In this document: one piece after another, positions 1-7,431 of the stretch
Position numbering within the stretch: the stretch's first letter is position 1
How the letters are laid out: every line of letters starts with the position of its first letter
Assembly (NCBI GenBank): GCA_963933055.1
Contig: CAWVSY010000035.1
Coordinates: 1 to 37,598, forward strand
Length of the DNA stretch: 37,598 nt
Origin: Oleispira sp963933055
Lineage (GTDB): Bacteria; Pseudomonadota; Gammaproteobacteria; Pseudomonadales; Oceanobacteraceae
Direction of reading: 5' to 3'
Program-made: the position numbers and the translations under genes
Notes under the pieces: generated by a model
Database searches by the model: none
Told to the model about the DNA's origin: nothing
The model's input: the letters and a program-made list of their open reading frames with translations, nothing else

Positions 1-65
1 AGCATTTGGCCAAGAAGTTCTAATTCATCTTCATCTAAAGCTGGGATCGATAACAAGTCAGACAT
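1..65 (-). CDS. Hypothetical protein, N-terminal part only
   Basis: An open frame runs off the left edge of the window. The visible N-terminus is 21 residues, starting MSDLLSIPALDEDELE, and is acidic. The ATG is preceded on the minus strand by GGAGAG at a good distance, so the start looks real. It diverges from the metallopeptidase gene on the plus strand. Too little is visible to name a family. Confidence 0.5.
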   Translation of the reverse strand, partial: MSDLLSIPALDEDELELLGQM

Positions 66-115
66 ACAATACTCTCCAATAATTAAGTGAATTATAACAG
101 GAATAACAAAAGAAG

Positions 116-847
116 ATGAGCCCGCAGAGACAATCTGTTAACCATAACAAAACGACGCAAACCTCTATGTTGATTCAAGGTAGAGAGGTTCAGGTAATTA
201 TTCGCTCGATGAAGCGAAAGTCTTTGCGTCTTGGGGTAACAGAAAAAGGTGAAATAGAGGTGAAAGTGCCTTTTTATTGCCCACGCTACGAAGTCAGCGG
301 TTTTTTATCAAAACATACTGCGTGGTTGGAACAGCGCTTGACGCAATTTGAGCTTAAGCAAAAAACGCAACTGCAACAATTGCAATATCTAGGAAAGTGC
401 TACCGTTTCCAGCGCAGTGAGCAGAAAAGTAGGTCGCCCGTATTAATTGACGATGTTTGCTATTACCCGCAAAGTTGGCATGAGGAAGACTTAATCAGCA
501 AGATTGAATTATGGCAGCGGGGGCAAGCGAAAGTTGTTTTTCAGGAACTGATTGATCAGTGGTGGCCGCATTTTTATCAAGGTGCTTTGATTGGTCGCCC
601 CGTATTAAGAGTTAAGAAAATGCGTAGTCGCTGGGGGTCTTTGTCGAGCAAGGGCTATATTAATTTGAATATAAAGTTAATGGAGTTTGATCCCGCCATC
701 ATCGAAATGGTGGTGGTTCATGAGCTGTGTCATAGCCATTATTTTGATCATAGCGCGAACTTCTATCGTTTAATGGCAGAAAAACTGCCAAATTATAAAA
801 CCATAGAAGCTCAGCTAAAACTGATTGAAGCTGACAGTGCTTATTAA
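116..847 (+). CDS. YgjP-like (DUF45) zinc metallopeptidase-domain protein
   Basis: The 243-residue product carries a C-terminal zinc-metallopeptidase signature, VVHELCHSHYFDHS (near residues 201-215). The HExxH-like motif is HELCH, followed by a downstream DH. The preceding KKMRSRWGSLSSKGYINLN segment is typical of the YgjP/DUF45 (M48-related) family. No signal peptide or membrane segment is seen, so it is probably cytoplasmic. The family's substrate is not firmly known. An ATG at 167 could be an alternative start; the region before it is poorly conserved-looking. The gene is convergent with, and overlaps by a few bases, the deacetylase gene on the minus strand. Confidence 0.85.
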   Translation: MSPQRQSVNHNKTTQTSMLIQGREVQVIIRSMKRKSLRLGVTEKGEIEVKVPFYCPRYEVSGFLSKHTAWLEQRLTQFELKQKTQLQQLQYLGKCYRFQRSEQKSRSPVLIDDVCYYPQSWHEEDLISKIELWQRGQAKVVFQELIDQWWPHFYQGALIGRPVLRVKKMRSRWGSLSSKGYINLNIKLMEFDPAIIEMVVVHELCHSHYFDHSANFYRLMAEKLPNYKTIEAQLKLIEADSAY

Positions 848-1908
848 TAACCTTCGTCTGAAGATAAACTCATCTGCCAAGGCTGAGAATACCAATAATA
901 ACGTCCAGGTTGACTACTAGGAACGGTACAGTTATAGCGGCTTCTCGCGCCTGTTAAAGGCTTCGATGCCTGAGTCGTCAGTATGATTTTCTGATTATCC
1001 GTTGTCACAACGGTATCAATAGCCCCTTGTTGGCTAGCAAAGCACTGCAGGCGTTCAGGGTTATAATCTGCAGGGATTAACTCTAATGTCAATGTAGGTG
1101 GGTTATTGTCCGTTGTCAGTACAGGCTCTCGAAATTGGCTCGATGAAAGTGGCAGTGCCAGGCTTAGCAACTTTGTCTTTAACGTTTGCGGGTTGGCATA
1201 AATGCCAGCGGCAGGAAAGCGAGATAAGGCTTGTGGGTGACTTAGTGGCCCAATAGGTCCTGATTGCTGACCAAAAGCCAGTATGTCTTGTTTTTCAAAC
1301 CACGGCAGCATTGCAAGAGTGAATTCTCCATACGGATAAGCAAACATCGTACTTACCTTGCTTAAGCGCGTCTGTAACTCTTTTTGCGCCTGTAATACTT
1401 CCGCCTCTAACCATTGCTCAAGACTCATCGCTGGTGGAATGGACGGCAGATGTGCATGAGTAGAAGAATGGTTAGCAATCGTCACCCCTTCATCGATTAA
1501 GGTTTGCAGCTGTTGCCAGCTCATCAAGCCTCGGTGACCTTGGTTTACCGCTTGAGTATTAACGAATACCGTATAGGGCCAGTTGCGGCGCTTTAATTCA
1601 GGGTGAGCATGGGTGAATATGGAATCATAGGCATCATCAAAGCTGATCGCGACTTGCTTCGTTGTTTTGTCATACTCATTTGTCGCTTTAGGATTAAGTA
1701 ACGCTAATGTCGCGCTTTCTAAATCGACGACTTCGAATCCTAAATCTTCAAGCAATTGCATGTGTTCAATAAACTGGCTTGGACTTAGGCTAGTCGAACT
1801 GGGAGTATCCTCACTGACATGATGATATTGCAATACGACCAAGGCTTGCGCAGGCATAAAGAACATCAGTAAGCATAATGTTATAAATGAAGTTTTTAAT
1901 TGAGTCAT
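844..1908 (-). CDS. Secreted polysaccharide deacetylase family protein
   Basis: The 354-residue protein has an N-terminal signal peptide ending near PAQA. It is followed by LQYHHVSEDTP and a NodB-type deacetylase domain. Visible catalytic and metal motifs are SFDDAYDS (the DD motif) and NHSSTH (the HxxxH motif), with FAYPYGEF further on. The family removes acetyl groups from N-acetylated sugars in exopolysaccharide or peptidoglycan in the periplasm; the substrate here is unknown. The C-terminal 100 residues look like a separate beta-rich tail. It lies just downstream of the DnaJ-related gene on the same strand with only 8 bp between, so the two are probably co-transcribed. Confidence 0.85.
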   Translation of the reverse strand: MTQLKTSFITLCLLMFFMPAQALVVLQYHHVSEDTPSSTSLSPSQFIEHMQLLEDLGFEVVDLESATLALLNPKATNEYDKTTKQVAISFDDAYDSIFTHAHPELKRRNWPYTVFVNTQAVNQGHRGLMSWQQLQTLIDEGVTIANHSSTHAHLPSIPPAMSLEQWLEAEVLQAQKELQTRLSKVSTMFAYPYGEFTLAMLPWFEKQDILAFGQQSGPIGPLSHPQALSRFPAAGIYANPQTLKTKLLSLALPLSSSQFREPVLTTDNNPPTLTLELIPADYNPERLQCFASQQGAIDTVVTTDNQKIILTTQASKPLTGARSRYNCTVPSSQPGRYYWYSQPWQMSLSSDEGY

Positions 1909-1916
1909 AAAAGCAC

Positions 1917-2627
1917 TTAGTTAGATAATAAATTGTATTGTTTTAGCTGGTGAAATGCTTGGCAGATTTTTTTAAAATGCTCACTATCGCCCCCTTTATC
2001 TGGGTGGTGAGATTGGGCCAAGCGCCGATATTGTACTTTTAATTGAGGGGTAGGAATAGGGCTATTAAGTTCCATAATGTTAAGCCATTGCTGAATGTCA
2101 GTCTCATTTTGTGGGGTAAAAACTTTGCGCCAGAAACTGTTTAATAGTTCCTCAACCTCTTCGTTGCCGGTCTTCGAGAAATGTGACCAATCCAGATAAT
2201 ATTGAGCCAGTGGATCGCTATGCGCGAGTATTTGAAATTGAGCATTCGTGGATGCTTGAGGGGAGATTTTAGGTGTTGTTGCGGTATAGGGGGATTTTAT
2301 GATCAGCATGGCCGAGATGTGTAACTCTGCTTGCTGAGTAGTATGCCAGCATTGCTTTAAACGATATAAACAATGAAATAATAAAAAATGCGTTTGAAAC
2401 AATACTAATGGATCGCGCAAAGCATCTTCGGAAAAGAATTCGTACGGTGCTTGCTGTAATAACTTCAGTAGCTCGTGCTCACTAAATCCTTGAGGGGCGT
2501 CGTGCAAAAGCACGGTTAATAAATCAATCAGCTCGGTAATTTGTTCTTCATGGGCCGATAACAGGCTATGTGTTTTTACGTGATTGATCGGTATTTCTCC
2601 CTGTGGCCAAAATGAGTAAAATAACAA
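1917..2627 (-). CDS. DnaJ-related protein with C-terminal J domain
   Basis: The 236-residue protein has a helical N-terminal region of about 170 residues resembling the DNAJ_related family. A J-domain end follows, with the diagnostic HPD tripeptide in SHHPDKGGD (about residue 208) and FKKICQAFHQLKQY after it. The J domain recruits and stimulates an Hsp70 partner; the client is unknown. It diverges from greB with about 50 bp between, so the promoters share that gap. The start is the most upstream one available, and an internal start cannot be excluded. Confidence 0.8.
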   Translation of the reverse strand: MLFYSFWPQGEIPINHVKTHSLLSAHEEQITELIDLLTVLLHDAPQGFSEHELLKLLQQAPYEFFSEDALRDPLVLFQTHFLLFHCLYRLKQCWHTTQQAELHISAMLIIKSPYTATTPKISPQASTNAQFQILAHSDPLAQYYLDWSHFSKTGNEEVEELLNSFWRKVFTPQNETDIQQWLNIMELNSPIPTPQLKVQYRRLAQSHHPDKGGDSEHFKKICQAFHQLKQYNLLSN

Positions 2628-2681
2628 GAAGCTGTTATAGTAAATACACTATGATTTTAGAAGTATATGACAAGACTCGCA

Positions 2682-3245
2682 ATGACCGAAAATAAAGAAA
2701 AGAAGCCTCTGCCGAGGCGTGCGCATTTGATTACCCCAAGAGGCGAACAGCAGTTACAAGATGAGCTTGATTTTCTTTGGCGTAAAGATCGACCGGTTGT
2801 GACACAGCAGGTTTCGGATGCCGCCAAACTTGGCGACCGTTCTGAAAATGCAGAATACATTTATGGTAAAAAACGTTTGCGTGAAATCGATCGCCGAGTG
2901 CGCTATTTACGTAAGCGCTTAGAGATCTGTGATGTCATTGATCGCCCACCATTAGATGTTGAGCGAGTCTATTTTGGTGCTTGGATTGAGTTAGAGGATG
3001 ATAATGAAGAGTTATACCGTTATCGAATTGTTGGCGAGGATGAAATTGATCTGCCGAATGATTACATCAGTGTTGATGCGCCTTTGGCCCGTGGGTTGCT
3101 CGGAAAACGCTTAGATGATGAAGTTGACGTGATGTTACCTAAAGGCCAAGTGACCTATTGTATTGTAGCGATACATTACCAAAAGCCAGAGTGGGATCAA
3201 AAAACCTGGTATCAAGCACCCTCGGTATTAAAATTTAATAGCTGA
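2682..3245 (+). CDS. greB: Transcription elongation factor GreB
   Basis: GreB binds the RNA polymerase secondary channel and stimulates transcript cleavage to rescue backtracked complexes. The sequence shows the N-terminal coiled coil with LITPRGEQQLQDELDFLW and AAKLGDRSENAEYIYGKK, including the conserved acidic tip D/E residues. The C-terminal FKBP-like domain ends with GKRLDDEVDVMLPKG. Length (187 residues from this start) is close to the family norm. An in-frame ATG at 2667 would add five residues (MTRLA), but the MTENKEKK start fits the family better. It is transcribed divergently from the DnaJ-related gene. Confidence 0.93.
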   Translation: MTENKEKKPLPRRAHLITPRGEQQLQDELDFLWRKDRPVVTQQVSDAAKLGDRSENAEYIYGKKRLREIDRRVRYLRKRLEICDVIDRPPLDVERVYFGAWIELEDDNEELYRYRIVGEDEIDLPNDYISVDAPLARGLLGKRLDDEVDVMLPKGQVTYCIVAIHYQKPEWDQKTWYQAPSVLKFNS

Positions 3246-3319
3246 GTCTTTTCGCTCCTTCATCTTTCTATATAGCTGCTAATCTTAAGGTAACTCGTAC
3301 CGATCATTTGAGGCCTTAT

Positions 3320-3814
3320 ATGCCATATCGTTATTCTTTGATGGCGATGATTCTATTACCGTTTCTATCGCTAACCCAGACTCCTAAAAGCTTTGCAGAA
3401 GACCTTTCACTGCAAGAGCTGTATAAAATGTCGCCTAATATTATGACCGTCAAACAGGTTTGTCCTTGGCGTTCAGCCACTACGAAAGGCATTATTCGGT
3501 TAATGAAAATTGAAGATAAGGGGGCGCATAAGCTTTATGTTCAGTGGTTGCGTGAAGGTATTGCCGGGACCAATGAAGCGCCTATGTCAACGATTGCCAT
3601 TAAAGAAGTGAATGAAGAAGGTTATTATCGTTTTGAATTGCCTAACGGTAGGCTGTTAGCGGGGGCTTGTTCTATAGAAACGATTATGGAAGATATTGTT
3701 GATGAACGCCGTATACGATTAACGTTGTATTTAACGGGGCCAGGGAAGTATGAAGTTCACCTGACCCGTTTATTGGATGGAGGCTTGAAGCCTCAGAACC
3801 CAATTTTAGAATAA
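3320..3814 (+). CDS. Secreted hypothetical protein
   Basis: The product is about 164 residues with a clear signal peptide (SLMAMILLPFLSLTQ) and probable cleavage after KSFA. The mature part has one VCPWR and one ACSIE cysteine, which could form a disulfide. I do not recognise a family. I chose the ATG at 3320 because TGAGG lies about 10 bases upstream; the frame is also open from a TTG at 3308. It ends 2 bp before the convergent ttcA gene, and no terminator is obvious between them. Confidence 0.7.
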   Translation: MPYRYSLMAMILLPFLSLTQTPKSFAEDLSLQELYKMSPNIMTVKQVCPWRSATTKGIIRLMKIEDKGAHKLYVQWLREGIAGTNEAPMSTIAIKEVNEEGYYRFELPNGRLLAGACSIETIMEDIVDERRIRLTLYLTGPGKYEVHLTRLLDGGLKPQNPILE

Positions 3815-3816
3815 TA

Positions 3817-4776
3817 CTAAGGCTGAAAGCTTTGCACAGAATTTTCTAGAGACGTTGCGGCCGTTTCAATCATAGTATCGTCGGCGACCTCTAGGGACTC
3901 TGCCTGGTCTAGATTAAAGAGCGGTAAGCGCTCACCCAGATGGGATTTTTGTTGTTGCTGTTGCAGGCTCTTGAAATCAAACAGCTCATTATCGGCCAGT
4001 TGCGAAGGTGCAATATTGGCAATAGAGCGGAAGATGTTTTCAGTACGCCCTGGTTGAATTTTTTCCCAGTCGATCAGCATTTTCTTTATATTCTGACGCT
4101 GTAGGTTTTCTTGTGAACCGCATAAATTACAAGGAATAATCGGGAATTCTTTTAATCGTGCGAATTCTGCGATGTCAGTTTCTTTGCAATAGGCTAACGG
4201 GCGAATAACCACGTTTTTCTTATCATCACTAAGCAGTTTTGGTGGCATTGATTTCATCTTTGCACCATAGAACATGTTCAAAAATAACGTCTCAACGATA
4301 TCATCGCGATGATGCCCCAAGGCTATTTTATTCGCCCCGATGCTTTCTGCATAACCGTACAAGCTACCACGACGTAGGCGCGAGCATAATGCGCAGGTTG
4401 TTTTACCTTCAGGTACTTTTTCTTTAACAACGCTGTAGGTATCTTTTTCTAGAATGTGATAATCGATGCCAAGGGTTTCTAAGTAAGCGGGTAAGACATG
4501 TTCAGGAAAGCCAGGCTGTTTCTGGTCCATATTAACAGCAACGATGTCAAAATGAATGGGAGCGCTTTTCTTTAAGCTCAGCAATATATCAAGCATCGCA
4601 TACGAGTCTTTACCACCCGATAAGCAAACCATTATTTTGTCGCCATCTTCAATCATTTTATAATCTTCGATCGCTTTGCCAACATTCCGGCGAAGGCGTT
4701 TATTGAGTTTAATATACTCAGTACGTTGTTTTTGATCCAAAGATTCAATTACAGATGCTGTTGATGGTTGCGACAT
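3817..4776 (-). CDS. ttcA: tRNA 2-thiocytidine(32) synthetase TtcA
   Basis: TtcA thiolates C32 of certain tRNAs using ATP, a [4Fe-4S] cluster and a sulfur donor. The PP-loop SGGKDSYAMLD and the two cysteine pairs CALC and CNLC that ligate the cluster are all present, as is GHHRDDIVETLFLNMF. I chose MSQPST at 4776 because TTGGAGTAGG sits directly upstream. The frame extends to a GTG at 4812, which would add 12 residues without a better ribosome site. The C-terminal tail is extended and acidic beyond the conserved core. The gene lies at the distal end of the minus-strand respiratory block. Confidence 0.95.
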   Translation of the reverse strand: MSQPSTASVIESLDQKQRTEYIKLNKRLRRNVGKAIEDYKMIEDGDKIMVCLSGGKDSYAMLDILLSLKKSAPIHFDIVAVNMDQKQPGFPEHVLPAYLETLGIDYHILEKDTYSVVKEKVPEGKTTCALCSRLRRGSLYGYAESIGANKIALGHHRDDIVETLFLNMFYGAKMKSMPPKLLSDDKKNVVIRPLAYCKETDIAEFARLKEFPIIPCNLCGSQENLQRQNIKKMLIDWEKIQPGRTENIFRSIANIAPSQLADNELFDFKSLQQQQQKSHLGERLPLFNLDQAESLEVADDTMIETAATSLENSVQSFQP

Positions 4777-4878
4777 GCCTACTCCAAAAATGCGTGATAG
4801 CGCAGAAGGCACGACTTATAGCAGAATGAGGCGAGAGAGACTAGTTTTGTTTTGTATTTTACCCATAAGTCGGGTTGC

Positions 4879-5385
4879 TTATGCCGCCGCGGTTTGCTCT
4901 GCAACATACAGGGTGACGTTGTCACTGAAGCCTTCAATGTTGAGTTTACTTTTAGGGTGATAAAAGCGTTTCCATAAATACGCTAATTCACCCACCGTAG
5001 CATTTTTAGGCAAGACAAAAGCGTCATGGCGCGCGTACATAAACCAAGCAATAGCGGTTGCGTAAGATAAGTTAGTCGCTAATTCAGCATGAGGTTGTGA
5101 TAGAAAATCTTGCTGGCTAGCGAGACCTCGCACTCGGCTTGCCATGTCACTGTGGAGGGCTAGGTGGTCATCCCAAATATGGCGGTGAGCAAGACTGTGT
5201 ATCTGATAAATGCCGAGTGCACGCTGACCCGCGGGTTTTAAGTGTGAGCCTAGTCCTGATTCTTGCGCCGCCGTTGCTAATAATAAGTTTTCAGCGGTTT
5301 TACTGTAAACACCCAGTCGCTTAAGTGTGGGCTTAATCACGAGCAGGCGAAGTTCTTCTGCACAAATTCCCATCAGTCTCTCCAT
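4879..5385 (-). CDS. Lysozyme/transglycosylase-like hypothetical protein
   Basis: This protein of up to 168 residues contains LLLATAAQESGLGSHLKPAG followed by RALGIYQIH. That pattern is typical of the catalytic glutamate region of lysozyme-like or soluble lytic transglycosylase folds (E followed by G-x-x-Q-I). No signal peptide is seen, so a role in phage-like or cytoplasmic lysis, or a non-enzymatic role, is possible. Two starts compete: ATG 5385 (AAGGAA upstream) and ATG 5373 (GGAGAG upstream). It lies between fnr and ttcA on the same strand. The function is inferred from motif shape only. Confidence 0.6.
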   Translation of the reverse strand: MERLMGICAEELRLLVIKPTLKRLGVYSKTAENLLLATAAQESGLGSHLKPAGQRALGIYQIHSLAHRHIWDDHLALHSDMASRVRGLASQQDFLSQPHAELATNLSYATAIAWFMYARHDAFVLPKNATVGELAYLWKRFYHPKSKLNIEGFSDNVTLYVAEQTAAA

Positions 5386-5651
5386 GTATCGTACTTTCCT
5401 TCGTAGGCAGCACGTATCGGGCCAAAGCCTTGTATTCTCTATACCTTAGAGCATGGTTTACTAATTTGCGTAATTATTATGCGAAAAAAGTTAATAAAAG
5501 GCGGATTTTGATATTGACACTTGAGATTCTAGCAAGGAAAGGGGCGCTGGAGGATATTCTATGGGATGTATTAGTAAGATTAAGCCAACATCAGGAAAAA
5601 GTTCAGCGGCAATAATACGTCAGTATTAGCCGCTTCTTTCATCATTAACGC

Positions 5652-6425
5652 TTATTTTGTCTCTTCGTGTCCGCATTCTGGACGTACTTCTTCAGCACAG
5701 CCTGCGAGCTCGAACAATGTTTTAGCATCTAATAAGGTTATTTCTTTTCCTTGGGTCGCAATAAGCTCTGTCTTCTGAAAGCGGGTGAAAACACGGCTAA
5801 CGGTTTCAACCGCGAGACCTAAGTAGTTACTAATATCGACTCGAGACATGGATAAGCGGAACTGCGAATGTGAAAATCCTCGACGGACAAAACGTTCAGA
5901 AATATCAACTAAGAACGACGCGATGCGCTCTTCCGCATTTTTCTTACTAAGCAACATCATCATATTCTGATCATGACGAATTTCACTGCCCATGTTACGC
6001 ATTAACTGACGGCGTAAATCCGGTAATTCATCGGCCAATATATCAAGCTGAGAAATTGGGATTTCACATACCGTTGTTGTTTCTAAAGCTTTTGCAGTCA
6101 GTGGATAAGTGCCGCGATCGTAGCCAGACAAGCCAATAAGCTCACTTGCTAGGTGGAAGCCAGTGATTTGTTCTTCTCCACCGGTTGCCAGAGTATAGGT
6201 TTTCAATGCGCCAGTGCGAACCGCGTAAACCGATTGAAAAGCTTCGCCTTGCTGGAAAAGTATCTCGCCTTTTTGAATAGGGCGGCCACGACGAATAATA
6301 TCGTCGAGTCTATCCATGTCATTATCGTTCAGCGATAACGGCAAACAAAGGGAATTCAGTGCGCAGGTTTGGCAGTGCGGTTGAGCGCCGCGGGTGATTC
6401 TCATGGCTGGAGTTGATGTTGGCAT
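5652..6425 (-). CDS. fnr: Fnr/Anr-type oxygen-responsive transcription regulator
   Basis: The 257-residue Crp/Fnr-family protein has the N-terminal cysteine cluster HCQTCALNSLC (C18, C21, C27) and a distal cysteine in TTVCEIPI, the four ligands of the [4Fe-4S] oxygen sensor. The cyclic-nucleotide-like fold contains EEQITGFHLASELIG, which is characteristic of FNR. The C-terminal helix-turn-helix contains ISNYLGLAVETVSRVFTRF with the E-SR contacts used to read TTGAT-N4-ATCAA sites. In related bacteria FNR/Anr activates cbb3 oxidase genes, and here it follows that cluster on the same strand. Confidence 0.93.
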   Translation of the reverse strand: MPTSTPAMRITRGAQPHCQTCALNSLCLPLSLNDNDMDRLDDIIRRGRPIQKGEILFQQGEAFQSVYAVRTGALKTYTLATGGEEQITGFHLASELIGLSGYDRGTYPLTAKALETTTVCEIPISQLDILADELPDLRRQLMRNMGSEIRHDQNMMMLLSKKNAEERIASFLVDISERFVRRGFSHSQFRLSMSRVDISNYLGLAVETVSRVFTRFQKTELIATQGKEITLLDAKTLFELAGCAEEVRPECGHEETK

Positions 6426-6577
6426 GTGTTTCCTCTTAACATAGAAAATGCCTTGCGTAATACAGGGTATTCTTTGCCCTTATAATGGATTTCATAGCAA
6501 TCATTGTCAACGATTGTCATTATTATTAATAAGCGTGGATGACTATTATTTTAATGCATTGTTGATGTTATTGTGAA

Positions 6578-7243
6578 TTAAGGTTGGTACCAAATTGCCG
6601 CGATTGTCCAGCTGCCATAAACCATTAATAGCACTCCGGATATTTGGCGAAAGTGCTTGTGTTGAATATAAGCACTTAGTTGGCGTGCAAATACTCCGGC
6701 AGCAAGAAGACCTGGTAAAGTACCTAAGCCAAAGCAAAACATGGTTAATGCTCCCATGCCTGGTTGAGCATTGGCCGCGACCCAAGCAAGGGTGCTGTAT
6801 ATAAGACCGCAAGGAAGCCAGCCCCATAATAGACCTAAAGAAAGTGCTTGGGGGCGTGTGCGAATCGGTATCAGTTTGCGGGTAAGTGGTTGTATGAAAC
6901 GCCATAGTAACTTACCGGCGGATTCTAAGCGCGTTAATACCATCCACCAACGGGCGATGTAAAACCCCATGAGGATTAACAAAACCCCAGAAATGCTGCG
7001 TAAAATTTGCTGCGCGACGATATGGCTGTCGGCTAACCAGAGGCCGAGCCATGAAACAATAAAGCCCGCAAGTGAATAGCTTAAAATGCGGCCCAGGTTA
7101 AACAGTAAGAGGAAGGAGAAATCCGTTTTGCCTGAGTTTGAACTGCTTGCGGCAGCGGCAATGCCTCCGCACATAACTAAGCAATGGCTTGCGCCCATAA
7201 GGCCCAATAATAAGGCGGTAATTAATGACAGCGGTTCGATCAT
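6578..7243 (-). CDS. TauE/SafE-like membrane protein of the cco cluster
   Basis: The 221-residue integral membrane protein has about six hydrophobic segments. It begins with MGASHCLVMCGGIAAA, the cysteine-containing signature of the SafE/DsbD-like family often encoded beside ccoS and ccoI. A second signature is GLLWGWLPCGLIYS. Its start ATG overlaps the ccoS stop (ATGA), indicating translational coupling. The family is linked to copper or thiol transport during cbb3 oxidase assembly, but the transported substrate is not established. Confidence 0.85.
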   Translation of the reverse strand: MIEPLSLITALLLGLMGASHCLVMCGGIAAAASSSNSGKTDFSFLLLFNLGRILSYSLAGFIVSWLGLWLADSHIVAQQILRSISGVLLILMGFYIARWWMVLTRLESAGKLLWRFIQPLTRKLIPIRTRPQALSLGLLWGWLPCGLIYSTLAWVAANAQPGMGALTMFCFGLGTLPGLLAAGVFARQLSAYIQHKHFRQISGVLLMVYGSWTIAAIWYQP

Positions 7244-7410
7244 TTTTCTATTGGATCTTTATTGTCATTCTTATCGTCATCGAACAGGATCCTATGAGCG
7301 GGTGAATCCATATCATCAAACTGCCCACTTTTAATTGCCCAGAAAAGAACCGTAACAGCAAAACTAATCAGTACGATCGATAGCGGAATGAGTATGTAAA
7401 TAATATCCAT
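7240..7410 (-). CDS. ccoS: cbb3 oxidase maturation protein CcoS
   Basis: This is a 56-residue protein with a single N-terminal membrane helix (MDIIYILIPLSIVLIS) followed by FWAIKSGQFDDMDSPAHRIL. That arrangement, including the GQFDDMDSP-like motif, is the hallmark of CcoS, needed for cofactor insertion into cbb3 oxidase. It starts 21 bp after the ccoI stop, and its TGA overlaps the ATG of the TauE/SafE-like gene. Confidence 0.92.
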   Translation of the reverse strand: MDIIYILIPLSIVLISFAVTVLFWAIKSGQFDDMDSPAHRILFDDDKNDNKDPIEK

Positions 7411-7431
7411 AAAACCTTCTATTCGGTTAAG

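Noticed and set aside
5430..5615. A 61-codon open frame on the plus strand between the lysozyme-like gene and fnr
   Set aside because: It starts only at TTG, has no ATG and no ribosome site, and shows no recognisable motif. It may be chance coding.
6490..6530. Direct repeat ATTGTCA-ACG-ATTGTCA upstream of fnr
   Set aside because: Spacing does not fit the Fnr consensus or a clear Fur box. It is too short to call an operator.
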